Of a DNA stretch of 64,000 bases, positions 1 through 12,914 are shown piece by piece. Position numbers and translations under genes: made by a program. Origin of the DNA: Megaleporinus macrocephalus (Eukaryota > Chordata > Actinopteri > Characiformes > Anostomidae). The notes beneath the pieces were generated by a model. That model was not told where the DNA came from. It was given only the letters and a program-made list of their open reading frames with translations, and did no database searches. The stretch spans positions 38,577,000-38,640,999 of the forward strand of contig CM038717.1 in NCBI GenBank assembly GCA_021613375.1, given 5' to 3'. How positions within the stretch are numbered: position 1 is the stretch's first letter; every line of letters starts with the position of its first letter.

Positions 1-569
1 TCCGCTGTGGAACGATGGATTTGTGTTTGATCATTACCAGATGACGCAGGGGCTGCAGAGCAGGAGACAAATTGGAATCTCTCGAAAACATCTGCCACCT
101 TAACCTGCTTCCCGGCACCCTGAAGGTCACACCTCCTCGTTCTTCTCACTGTCCGTTCTTATTGGTTTGGAAAAGGAGGGGGTCCGGGGGGGGAACCTGA
201 GTATAAGCAATGCTCGTCTGTCGTTTTTCACGGTCTGAATGACCGTCTGTCACTTCTCCTTACAAAAGCTGTGACTGAAGGCGGAGGTGCACGTTGGCTG
301 TGGGGGGGGGGATCGATGTGTTCGTCCACGTCAGCCCTTGTCTTTGTCCTCTCCAACCCTGAAGCATGTTTTCTAATCAGGAGCCGTTGGAGGACGCGTC
401 CAGGCGTTTGACCTTGAGGTGGACGCGAGATGAGGGACGGGATGCGGTGCGGCGTGTATTTCTCTGATACGGAATATCCACAGTTTACATCTATATTTAA
501 ATATGCCAGTCCGAGAACCACACAATTCCTCCGGCTCCCTGCTGGTAATGAGATAAAGACTTTTACAGG
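1..569. other. unassigned unique flank
   Basis: Single-copy-looking sequence with a few G runs (near 180-200 and 302-310). No credible exon, RNA gene or transposon end was recognised. Confidence 0.4.
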
Positions 570-3500
570 TGTATGTTCCACCAGGTTCTAAATCTATCGT
601 TCTGTATATGTTTCGCAATGTTCTAAATCTAGGATCCTGTATGTGTTCCAACATTTTCTAGCTCTGCCATCATATGTTTTCCCACATGTTCTAGATCTAG
701 CATCCTGAAAATGCTCCACCATGTTCTAGATCTATCAGCCTGTATATGTTCCACCATGTTCTAGATCTAGGATCCTGTATGTGTTCTACCATACTTTAAA
801 TCTACCATCCTATATGTGTTCCACCATGTTCTAGATCTACCATCCTGAAAATGCTCCACCATGTTCTCTCTCTATCATCCTGTATATCTACCACCATGTT
901 CTAGATTTATGATCCTATGTGTTTCATCATGTCCTAGATCTACCATCCTAAAAATGCTCCACCCTGTGCTCTATCTATCATCCTGTATGTTCCACCATGT
1001 TCTAGATTTATGATCCTATGTGTTTCATCATGTTCTACATCTAGGATCCTATGTTTTCCGCTGTGTTCTAGATCTACCATCCTGAAAATGCTCCATGATG
1101 TTCTCTGTGTCTATCGTCCTGTATATCATCCACCATGTTCTAGATTTATGATCCTATGTGTTTCACCATGTTCTAGATCTACCATCCTGAAAATGCTCCA
1201 CCATGTTCTCTCTCTATCATCATGTATATCTTTCACCATGTTCTAGATTTATGATCCTATGTGTTTCACCATGTTCTACATCTAGGATCCTTTGTGTTCC
1301 GCTGCATTCTAGATCTACCATCCTGAAAATGCTCCACCATGTTCTCTATCTACAATCCTTTATATGCTCCACAATGTCCTAGATCTGGGATCCTGTGTTC
1401 CACCATGTTCTATGTCTTGAATCATGTATGTGTTCACCGCGTTCTAGATCTACCATCCTTTATATGCTCCACAATGTTCTAGATCTAGGATCCTGTGTTC
1501 CACCATGTTCTATGTCTTGCATCATGTATGTGTTCATCGTGTTCTAGATCTACCATCCTGAAAATGTTCCACCATGTTCTAGATCTATCAGCCTGTATAT
1601 GTTCCACTATGTTCCAGATCTAGGATCCTGTATGTGTTCCACCATATTTCAAATCTACCATCCTATATGTGTTCCACCATGTTCTAGATCTACCATCCTA
1701 AAATGCTTCACCGTGTGCTGTATATATAATCCTGTATGTTCCACCATGTTCTTGATTTATGATCCTATGTGTTTCACCATGTTCTACATCTAGGATCCTA
1801 TGTGTTGCGCTGTGTTCTAGATCTACCATCCTGAAAATGCTCCACCATGTTCTCTCTCTATCGTCCTGAATATCTTCCACCATGTTCTAGATTTATGATC
1901 CTATGTGTTTCACCATGTTCTACATCTAGGATCCTATGCGTTCTAGATATACCATCCTGAAAATGCTCCACCATGTTCTCTATCTACAATCCTTTATATG
2001 CTCCACAATGTTCTAGATCTAGGATCCTGTGTTCCACCATGTTCTATGTCTTGCATCATGTATGTGTTCACCGTTTCCTAGATCTACCATCCTGAAAATG
2101 CTCCACCATGTTCTAGATCTATCAGCCTGTATACGTTCCACAATATTCCAGATCTAGGATCCTGTATGTGTTCCACCATATTTCAAATCTACCATCCTAT
2201 ATGTGTTCCACCATGTTCTAGATTTATGATCCTATGTGTTTCACCATGTTCTACATCTAGGATCCTATGTGTTGCGTCGTTTTCCAGATCTACCATCCTG
2301 AAAATGCTCCACCATGTTCTCTATCCACAATCCTTTATATGCTCCACAATGTTCTAGATCTAGGATCCTGTGTTCCACCATGTTCTATGTCTTGCATCAT
2401 GTATGTGTTCACCGTTTCCTAGATCTACCATCCTGAAAATGCTCCACCATGTTCTAGATCTATCAGCCTGTATACGTTCCACAATGTTCCAGATCTAGGA
2501 TCCTGTATGTGTTCCACCATATTTCAAATCTACCATCCTATATGTGTTCCACCATGTTCTAGATTTATGATCCTATGTGTTTCACCATGTTCTACATCTA
2601 GGATCCTATGTGTTGCGTCATTTTCCAGATCTACCATCCTGAAAATGCTCCACCATGTTCTCTATCCACAATCCTTTATATGCTCCACAATGTTCTAGAT
2701 CTAGGATCCTGTGTTCCACCATGTTCTATGTCTTGCATCATGTATGTGTTCACCGTTTTCTAGATCTATCATCCTGAAAATGCTTCACCATGTTCTCTCT
2801 CTATCGTCCTGTATATCTTCCACCATGTTCTAGATTTATGATCCTATGTGTTTCACCATGTTCTAGATTTATGATCCTATGTGTTTCACCATGTTCTACA
2901 TCTAGGATCCTATGTGTTCCGCTGCATTCTAGATCTACCATCCTGAAAATGCTCCACCATGTTCTCTATCTACAATCCTTTATATGCTCCACAATGTTCT
3001 AGATCTAGGATCCTGTGTTCCACCATGTTCTATGTCTTGCATCATGTATGTGTTCACCGTTTCCTAGATCTACCATCCTGAAAATGCTCCACCATGTTCT
3101 AGATCTATCAGCCTGTATACGTTCCACAATGTTCCAGATCTAGGATCCTGTATGTGTTCCACCATATTTTAAATCTACCATCCTATATGTGTTCCACCAT
3201 GTTCTAGATTTATGATCCTATGTGTTTCACCATGTTCTACATCTAGGATCCTATGTGTTGCGTCATTTTCCAGATCTACCATCCTGAAAATGCTCCACCA
3301 TGTTCTCTATCCACAATCCTTTATATGCTCCACAATGTTCTAGATCTAGGATCCTGTGTTCCACCATGTTCTATGTCTTGCATCATGTATGTGTTCACCG
3401 TTTTCTAGATCTATCATCCTGAAAATGCTTCACCATGTTCTCTCTCTATCGTCCTGTATATCTTCCACCATGTTCTAGATTTATGATCCTATGTGTTTCA

Positions 3501-4191
3501 CCATGTTCTAGATTTATGATCCTATGTGTTTCACCATGTTCTACATCTAGGATCCTATGTGTTCCGCTGCATTCTAGATCTACCATCCTGAAAATGCTCC
3601 ACCATGTTCTCTATCTACAATCCTTTATATGCTCCACAATGTTCTAGATCTAGGATCCTGTGTTCCACCATGTTCTATGTCTTGCATCATGTATGTGTTC
3701 ACCGTTTCCTAGATCTACCATCCTGAAAATGCTCCACCATGTTCTAGATCTATCAGCCTGTATACGTTCCACAATGTTCCAGATCTAGGATCCTGTATGT
3801 GTTCCACCATATTTTAAATCTACCATCCTATATGTGTTCCACCATGTTCTAGATTTATGATCCTATGTGTTTCACCATGTTCTATATCTAAGATCCTATG
3901 TGTTGCGTCGTTTTCCAGATCTACCATCCTGAAAATGCTCCACCATGTTCTCTATCCACAATCCTTTATATGCTCCACAATGTTCTAGATCTAGGATCCT
4001 GTGTTCCACCATGTTCTATGTCTTGCATCATGTATGTGTTCACCGTTTTCTAGATCTATCATCCTGAAAATGCTTCACCATGTTCTCTCTCTATCGTCCT
4101 GTATATCTTCCACCATGTTCTAGATTTATGATCCTATGTGTTTCACCATGTTCTAGATTTATGATCCTATGTGTTTCACCATGTTCTAATT
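570..4191. repeat. minisatellite array, unit about 33-36 bp, with 645-bp higher-order repeat
   Basis: About 100 degenerate copies of a unit built around CACCATGTTCTAGATCTA and ATCCTGAAAATGCTCC. From about 2100 onward units are organised in longer blocks: segments beginning near 2790, 3435 and 4080 repeat with a period of exactly 645 bases and few differences, and an earlier block repeats with a 341-base offset. Short reading frames inside it are by-products. Confidence 0.97.
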
Positions 4192-4570
4192 CCACAATTC
4201 CTCCCGCTTTTGGTTTTACTCCCACCGCAGTCACGCTTCTACAGTACGAGCGGCTCGTTATACATTCCGCTCAATTCACAGAAGTTTGAAAAGCTGGCTT
4301 CCGGCTTTGTGTCTGCTTTTAAAACCAGGTGTAAATTAGCAGCAGCGTGATGGTGAGAGAATTCAAATCCGGTGGCCAAACAAAGCCTGCGACTTGTTTA
4401 CCAACAGAAGAACACAGTGTCAGATCTCAGATCAGTAAATATGTATTTTGCTTACAGACTAGTGCACTATTTAGTAAACAGGGTTTCGTTTCCAGAAACA
4501 GCCTCAAATTCAGTGATTAGGGCAGTTTCAGAAACGGACTATAACAACGCACTGTACTGCAAGTATAAGA
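4192..4570. other. unassigned spacer between two arrays
   Basis: Unique-looking sequence. From about 4455 it contains TAGTGCACTATTTAG and similar pieces that look like the diverged founder of the next array. No gene was seen. Confidence 0.4.
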
Positions 4571-6290
4571 ATATTCTCAGATCTAGTGCACAATATAGTG
4601 AATAAGATATGTCCCCAAAATAGTGCACTCTATAGTGAATAAGGTATGTCCCCAAAATAGTGCACTATATAGTGAATAAGGTATGTCCCCAATATAGTGC
4701 ACTCTATAGTGAATAAGGTATGTCCCCAAAATAGTGCACTATATAGTGAATAAGGTATGTCCCCAAAATAGTGCACTATATAGTGAATAAGATGTCTCCA
4801 AAATAGTGCACTATATAGCGAATAAGGTATGTCCCCAAAATAATGCACTATATAGTGAATAAGGTATCATTTTAAATATAGCTCCAAAATAGTGCACTAT
4901 ATAGTGAATAATGTAGTTTTCAACATAGCTCCAAAACAGTGCACTATATAGTGAATAATGTAGTTTTCAACATAGCTCCAAAACAGTGCACTATATAGTG
5001 AATAATGTATAGTTTTAAATATACCTCAAAAGATTGCGCTATATAGTGAATAATGTATAGTTTTAAACATAGCTCCAAAATAGTGCACTATATAGGGAAT
5101 AATGTATAGTTTTAAACATAGCTCCAAAATAGTGCACTATATGGTGAATAATGTATAGGTTTAAACATAGCTCCAAAATAGTGCACTATATAGTGAATAA
5201 TGTATAGTTTTAAATATAGCTCCAAAATAGTGCACTATATAGTGAATAATGTATAGTTTTAAACATAGCTCCAAAATAGTGCACTATATGATGAATAATG
5301 TATAGTTTTAAACATAGCTCCAAAATAGTGCACTATATGGTGAATAATGTATAGGTTTAAACATAGTTCCAAAATAGTGCACTATATAGTGAATAATGTA
5401 TAGTTTTAAACATAGCTCCAAAACAGTGCACTATATAGCGAATAATGTAGTTTTAAACATAGCTCCAAAACAGTGCACTATATAGTGAATAATGTAGTTT
5501 TAAACATAGCTCCAAAAGAGTGCACTATATAGTGAATAATGTAGTTTTAAATATAGCTCCAAAATAGTGCACTATATAGGGAATAATGTATAGTTTTAAA
5601 CATAGCTCCAAAACAGTGCACTATATAGTGAATAATGTAGTTTTAAACATAGCTCCAAAATAGTGCACTATATAGTGAATAATGTATAGTTTTAAATATA
5701 GCTCCAAAATAGTGCACTATATAGTGAATAATGTATAGTTTTAAATATAGCTCCAAAATAGTGCACTATATAGTGAATAATGCATAGTTTTAAATATAGC
5801 TCCAAAACAGTGCACTATATAGTGAATAATGTATAGTTTTAAATATAGCTCCAAAATAGTGCACTATATAGTGAATTATGTATAATTTTACATATAGCTC
5901 CAAAATAGTGCACTATATAGTGAATGATATATAATTTTACATATAGCTCCAAAATAGTGCACTATATAGTGAATAATATATAATTTTACATATAGCTCCA
6001 AAATAGTGCACTTTATAGTGAATTATTTATAATTTTACATATAGCTCCAAAATAGTGCACTATATAGTGAATAATATATAATTTTACATATAGCTCCAAA
6101 ACAGTGCACTATATAGTGAATTATATATAATTTTACATATAGCTCCAAAATAGTGCACTATATAGTGAGTTTTTGACATAGATTCAAAACAGTGCTCTAT
6201 ATAAAACAATGTATAGTTTAAATATAGCTCAAAACAGTGCACTATATAGTGAATAATGTATAGTTTTAGATATAGCTCCAAAATATGTGA
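4571..6290. repeat. minisatellite array containing a 12-bp palindrome
   Basis: About 36 copies of a unit of about 37 bp at first (GTGAATAAGGTATGTCCCC) and about 50 bp later (GTTTTAAACATAGCTCC). Nearly every copy holds AGTGCACTATATAGTGAAT, whose core CACTATATAGTG is a perfect palindrome. The core is more constant than the rest of the unit. Confidence 0.96.
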
Positions 6291-6904
6291 AAAACGTTTT
6301 GAATGCGGCCCCCCAAAAAAAGTGCACCACCTCGCAAACCCGAAATCACAGGCACAGCCTCAGTTTCCCGTTTCCTTCTGTCCACCCTCACGTACGTCTG
6401 ACCTCCAGACACCTGCGGAGGCAGCGTCCGTTGGAGCGACTCGGCAGCTGAGCGTGCGGAGTCACCTCCCCGGCTCCCGGCTCGGCGGCAGCGGCGTTGT
6501 TTCATCTCCCACATTTGCAGCGCTTTGTCCTTGAAAGCAAGCATTCCTTATTTATTCCCTTTCTTTGCCATTGGCTTTCCCTGGAGCTTGCTTACTTAAG
6601 AACTTATCCTTTCGCTCTTCTCCTCACCGGCGCGCCGTGACGAGCATGAGAAGAGGCAGGCGGCTCCTGAGCCGCCGAGCGCCCGCCTCTGAAAGGCACC
6701 ACCGGGGACATCGGCAGCAACAGATGAATTTCAAATGTGGAATTTAATGAAAGAAGAGAGAGAGAGAGAGAAAGAATAACGTTTCATATCGCGGCGTTCC
6801 AATTCCGTTACCCCCTCCCCTCCAACTCTCCCCGCCCCTCAGGAGCGACGCGGGCCTACCGGGGACTGCGTGGGACACACGGAATGAAGCGGGCTCGCGG
6901 GGGA
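6291..6904. promoter_or_regulatory. GC- and CpG-rich unique block downstream of znf462
   Basis: Unlike the neighbouring AT-rich array, this stretch is rich in CpG (for example around 6420-6500, 6630-6680 and 6840-6910) and has no recognisable coding exon. It could be a regulatory or CpG-island segment, or part of a longer 3' UTR. The function is not known. Confidence 0.3.
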
Positions 6905-9180
6905 CGGCGGGCGTTATCTGATAACTTTATTAACAAGTTAAAAAAACAATGAATTACAATATTTACAGAATATCCAGAAATCAATGGAATAAAATTGTAA
7001 ACAACCATTCTAGTCAACATCACAAACCCATCATCAGGAAAGGGGGTCTTCACAGGGAGAGAGAAGGCAAGATGGAGAGGAGCTACTGTAAGTCCAACTA
7101 CGGCCAACAGTCAGGAACAAAAAAAGAGAGAGAAGGAAACGAACAAAACAAACAAACAAACAAACAAAACTTCTAAATCATATATACAAGTATCCAGTGT
7201 GTTATGAAGTGGGCGCCCCAAACCCCGCACCCACCCCCCCTCAAAGCTTATTTTCTCGTTTCTCTGAATGGGTTCGTCTTTTAGAAAGGTTAGGCTAGTC
7301 CTTATAAAGGAAACGAGCACCCAGTACCCACCCACCCGAAACCCCCCAGGACTTTTATTTTGTTTTCCAGGTACAAAAAGAAGAGGGCCTTTTTTTTTTT
7401 TTTTGTTTTCTCTGTTTCTAAACCAGACAGTGTACAACAGCTTTGAACATCGGAGAGCTGAAAAAAAAATTATTCTTTTTTCTTCTTCTTCTTCTTCTTC
7501 TGTTTAAATGACGACGACATCTAAAGGAAAGAGTACAGTATTCCTTTCTGAAACACCACAGTCTCAAACACTTGACAAGATCTGTAATTTTTTTTTTCTA
7601 TACATGGCTGCAAAAAAGACTGCATGCAGAGGACCCGGAGCGCAGCAGGACCCTCGGGAAGGACAATCGTACGGAGGGCTTTTGGTACTTCGTGGCTCCT
7701 GGCAGATTCCTTCTCGTCCAGTCACGGACGCTGCGGGAGCGTGACCACGTCTGCTCGTACGTATCGGGAAGAAAAGCGTTCGGACTGCGGTGGGCATCGA
7801 ATAAGGCTTCGGGGTATTTGAGCAGCAACTTCCATCGCATACAATCTCCGCCTTATTTATTGATCTCGCCTCCTCGAAAGCAGGTGTTGGGGCTCCAGCG
7901 CCGACGACGTCGCTCTTTTCTTTTCTTTTGGTTTCCCGTGGTTTTGCGATCAGCTGCTCATGAAAAAAACAAAACAAAACAAAAATAAATAACGAGTCCG
8001 CCGCCGCGCTCGGGGGCCGCCGTCGTGACGGGAATCGCTCGGCGAGGTCAGCGGAGGAGTGGAAGGTGCTAAGCTAGAACCGCGTTCGTCTGTCGGTGCT
8101 TTCGCGCGTCCGTGAGGAAGTGCAGAACATGCCTAAAGGAGAGAATCAGTTCTAACAAACAAACAAACAAACAAACAAGCAACTCCAATAAACTACAGTA
8201 GCAATTTGCTACAAACTTTGGGGCCCCCAGTGTCGGTATTCTAAAAAAACCAAACAAACGTGTTTAAAAATCAAACGTCTGATACACAGATAAATAAGAT
8301 GGCGACTATTCCTGAAGGAATTCAGCTACAGGAAGATTAACACAAGGCTAAAAAATGTAAAAAATACAGAAAGCCGTAGGGGGCGGCGGCCCGGTCGGAC
8401 CACGGGGAGCTCCGTCTTTGGCAGGTTCCACCATCGAACGTGTTGGACGAACGGTTGGGAATCCCGACGCTGGCTTGTGCAAAGGTTTTGGCCGGTCAAC
8501 GGAATTGGGCGCACCCAAACTTTTGCATGTGGCCTTAACTGCCGCTCGGTTACTCTGAGAACAGTGCGCTGACATACATATATATATAAGACTAACGGAC
8601 ATTGGTGGGTATCAAGTCTTACATTCTATGAACGGCCTAAGAAAATTAAAGCCAACGACAATACGTAACATGGTAATACGTTACATATCACGTGGTAACG
8701 CTATCAAGGCAACTTAGTTTAAAGAGGTGCAACACGAACGAAAGGGCGAGGAGGGGTCTTGGGGGTTAACGAAAGCTTCGTGAACCTGCGCAAAAACGTC
8801 ACGCCCCGAGGGTCCGACCCGAACGGAGCCCTTACGGTTTCTTCAACTATTGGTTACCAATATATTAGCATCTGTCCTATGGGACCAAGTCACACTTCGT
8901 AAGGATCAGCAATTTAACAAACAGCTAGGATGTAACACAACCTATATATCAATGTTTTAACACTTAATCTAAATGACGCTCCAGAGTTCTTATCACCAAT
9001 CTCGGTATTTTTTTCTGTTTTCCTCAAACTGAGAGTCCGTCAAGCAGCCTACGTTTCAGTTTCCAACAACAACACCAAAAAAACCAAAAAACTAACAAAC
9101 GAACAAACAAAAAAACCCAAACATTCTCGAGCCATGTAACATGGACTAAAGCCGAACGGGCCTTCGGCGCCGCTACAGTC
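6905..9180 (-). other. znf462: znf462 3' UTR (probable) with several poly(A) signals
   Basis: After the stop the sequence stays unique and free of minisatellites to about 6900. AATAAA hexamers on the minus strand occur at 7856-7861, 7354-7359 and 6926-6931. The middle one is followed on the transcript side by a G/GU-rich stretch (about 7310-7350), the usual downstream element, so an end near 7335 is plausible. Short A-rich simple repeats occur at 7140-7170 and 8155-8180. The true end cannot be fixed from sequence alone. Confidence 0.55.
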
Positions 9181-9394
9181 CTACAGGTCATTTTTGGTCT
9201 CGTGGGGTTCTTCAGGCTCCTCGCTGTGAGTTTGACTATTCGGGTGGCCGGAGTGATACGCTCTCTCGGCTTCCATAGTGTTAATGGACAGGTCCAGTCC
9301 TGCGTCCGACACGGGCACCAAGTCCACCGTCATATGAGCTGTGGTTCCGACCGGGGGGGCTGGGCTGGTGGCCGTCCTGCTGCTGTTAAAGGTC
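9181..9394 (-). CDS. znf462: znf462 coding exon 12 (C-terminus and stop)
   Basis: 214 coding bases ending in TAG at 9181-9183. The acceptor is CGCCCCACTCAG with G at 9395. It encodes a Ser/Thr/Pro-rich tail and then a short motif, [13 protein letters not shown], that lines up loosely with the human C-terminal region (IGIDFSLK). The final residues are acidic and polar. Divergence here is expected, but the phase and position support the call. Confidence 0.85.
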
Positions 9395-12300
9395 CTGAGT
9401 GGGGCGCAAGGAAAAGATTGGGGGTTAGTGTGAAGCATACGCTACCGGTTGATTTATCTGATCAATAAGTGTATGTTCATCAGTAAGAACAGCAGATCTG
9501 ATTAGAACAGATGTAAATAATCATACATACAATACAAAGTAACATGAATATGTTATTGAGAGAGAAGTAGATCAGATCTTGAGCTTCAGTTTGAAGAACA
9601 AAGTTAGGTTCCAGATTTCTCCTGGACGCCCCAGACATTGTATGAATGTGTTCAGTTCCTTCAGCAGCAATCTTGATTTAGCTTAATGAAGTACTGAGCA
9701 GTCAAAGCAGGTATTAGATGAGAACTGTAAATAATACTGGATTGTTTAGGAGAAGCTTGGAAAGATTTAAATAAACACACTGATGTATAGAAAAGCTCTA
9801 CTTACTCTATTAATACTGTTTAATATTTAAATGATAAAGTGTAAATAAAAGCTTCCTGTCTGGAAAAAACATCTTTTTATATATAATAATGTCCCCAAAT
9901 TATGATTTCATATAGTAAATATATTACATATTGTTCCTTTAACCCCCAGCCCATCCCATCCAAACCATGTAAGTTCCACATTTACGACGTGACCAACTCA
10001 TGTAAAGTACTAACCCTTGTATTAAACACACCTACCATTAAAAACCTAAAGAAATAATAATATTCACATAGCTATCATTGTATACGCAAAGTTTAACAGT
10101 AACAGTTTCATCCTGACACCCATCTTTAATCTCTTCCTCTTTATTATTATTAATACTGTTAATATAAATTGATAGGCTTGTAACTGTGGTGTATAAAAAC
10201 AAGGCAGCCAACATGCCATTCTATAAAGTCGATATATGGAAAACATCTACATATCCTATCCTAATATGAGTCGAGTCACATTATTATGACCCAGAGTAGC
10301 CGCCGTGTGCAGCATGGACAGCAGCTAGGTGGGCTGGGAGACTCAATAAGGTCCTGATAGGTGGTCCCAGGTATCTGGAGCTATCATGCTGACTGCAGTG
10401 CGTCCCACAGCTGCTGGATGGAGCGTGGAGGAGGATCCATAGAGCCAACACCACCATCCAGGTGGTCCCACAGATGCTCAATTGGGTTCAAGTCTGGGGA
10501 ATTAGGGGTCCAGTGTAGTACTTGGACGTCTTGGTCAGCTCTTCCAACCAGTGTGGGACATTTCAAGTCGTGTAACATGTCGCAGTGTCTTGCTGGAAGA
10601 TCCCATCCACCCCAAAGAAGACCATCGTATGGTGTACGTGATCTGCAAGGATGGAGTGTCTTCCACATGGATGAGGAGCTCCAGATAATGATACCAAAAC
10701 GTTCCCGAGAGCAGAACGCTGACACGTGTTGAAAGTAGAAGGTGGTCATAATAATGTGACTCAACTGTGTATAAGCCCATAGCAGTTTAGCTCCACTTTT
10801 TCACAGCTTGTGCGAAGAACTGTAAGAGTTTACACCAGATGAAGAACGACCAGCTAAAAATCAGACTGGAAATGGAGACGCCAGCGATATATATAACCTG
10901 CAGGACGAGCGACTCACATGCCGTGGCGGAGAACGTGGCGCTCCCACTCTAAGCTGAGGGAGAAGGCTCGGCCGCAGAACTCGCAGGGATAGCGCTTCTC
11001 GCTGCCGGACACCAGGCCACCACCGCCACTGCCACTGCTACTGCTCGGGGAGACCACCACTGGGACGCCTGGGGTCAGCCGGAGGTCTAGTAGCCAAAAC
11101 AACAGAAAACATCTGAATGAGAACTTTAAACCAAAGCCCTGTTCTTATATTCATATTAACTGGAGATTAGGGGTGTGCCATATCGTACCGTACACAATAA
11201 TATCACCAACATTTTTGAATATGGTGAACGATATTATACCTTGAAATATCGTACCATATCACCTATCACTAATTATCACATCAGGTACTACTTTTACTGT
11301 TTTTAGAATAAGAAAAATTCACACTTTTCTCATTTCCCATTATATATCTACTAGAGACAGATTTTATCAGTCCAGTATCGTTCACTTCACGTTCTGGATA
11401 TATGGAGATATCTGGAGTGCATTATTTAGTATCGTGACATTCTGGATCATTGACTTCTGTTACAATCTGATGAAAATTCTTGTATTTTTTAATATCTCAG
11501 TTAGGGGTGTGCCATATCATATCGTATGCAATAATAAAATTAAATTTTCATTTTGTTGCAGTAGTGTATCCTTGAAATAATTTTTTTAATTCAATGTTTT
11601 GTCATATCGCCAAGAGTATCATTATCACAAAAATACCATGAAATATCATGATATTATTGTAGGGCCATATCGCCCACCCCTACTGGAGATGCCACTTCTG
11701 ATACCAATATCTGCATCAGCATATACTGAGTGCTGATACAAGTACTACCTACAGGTCCTGATGTGTCACAAACAAATCATAAACCGATAAAACCGATGAG
11801 TCAAAACATTATGACCACCTGCCTGTTTGTCCTCTGGGGAGTTTTGAGACTGGGGCAACACCTTAGAGGTGCAATATGTATGTAAACAGTTCCAAAATGA
11901 ACTAAAACTGCAGACCAGGTACTCCGCCCTTGAAGGTGGTAATCTCCAACAACAGTGGCCACTTTCAGTAGGATCATGCACCCCACCACATACTGCTCAG
12001 GAGAAAGAGTTGAAGGTGTTGCCCTTGCCTCTAAATTCACCATGTCTCAATCCCAACAAACAAGTGTGGTAAGTGCCAGAAGAACAAGTCTGATCTGTGG
12101 CGGCTCTAACTCTTGGTGCCTCAACGTCTTGGTGCCAGATGCCATAAGGCACCTTCTTGAGAAGTCCACGCCTTTTGGCAGCACAAGGAGGACCAGCAAC
12201 CTATTAGGTCACAATGTTTGGTGTATACACAGTTGCATGTTATGTGACCGGGATATCAAACTGTAGGACCTGAGGCCTGTATTCCTCGCCACCACCCCCA

Positions 12301-12838
12301 ACCAGTATATATATATATATATACACTACTGCTCAAAAGTTTGGGATCACAGTGAAATGTTCTTGTTTTCAATGGAGTATCTTCTTCCTTAACACAACAA
12401 TGAACTGACGGGTCTCTAAAGAAAGTTGTTTCTTTCTGGTCATTGTGAGTCGGTCAGCAAGCCATCAACTGCTGATCTTCAGATACTAAACTAACCTAGA
12501 ATGTTGTTCTCCCTTTTATACTCACTTATTAGTAGAATGTTTTTCAGCTGTGATCACAATTGAGCAAGAGTGTCCTAACAACCAATTAGTCCAATAACAT
12601 CCTTAACTTGGATTGGTGGTCGTACCAGGAGATTTAGACAGAGGACTGAGAATTACTGATAATAGAACTATATGTAAAATAAGCCTCTATACAAAAATAG
12701 ACTTTAATACAAACATTTTTATTCTTTAAAATCATCTGATACACTTACATTAATTGTGAAATGAACAATATTGTTTGTGAATTTCATGAAAATTGTGTGA
12801 AATGAAATTCTAAAGTGATCTTAAACTTTTGAGCGGTA

Positions 12839-12914
<76 letters not shown>

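Noticed and set aside
10384..10764. 126-residue minus-strand frame as a host gene
   Set aside because: It carries the Tc1 transposase motif [13 protein letters not shown] between transposon inverted ends; it is a truncated element, not a host gene.
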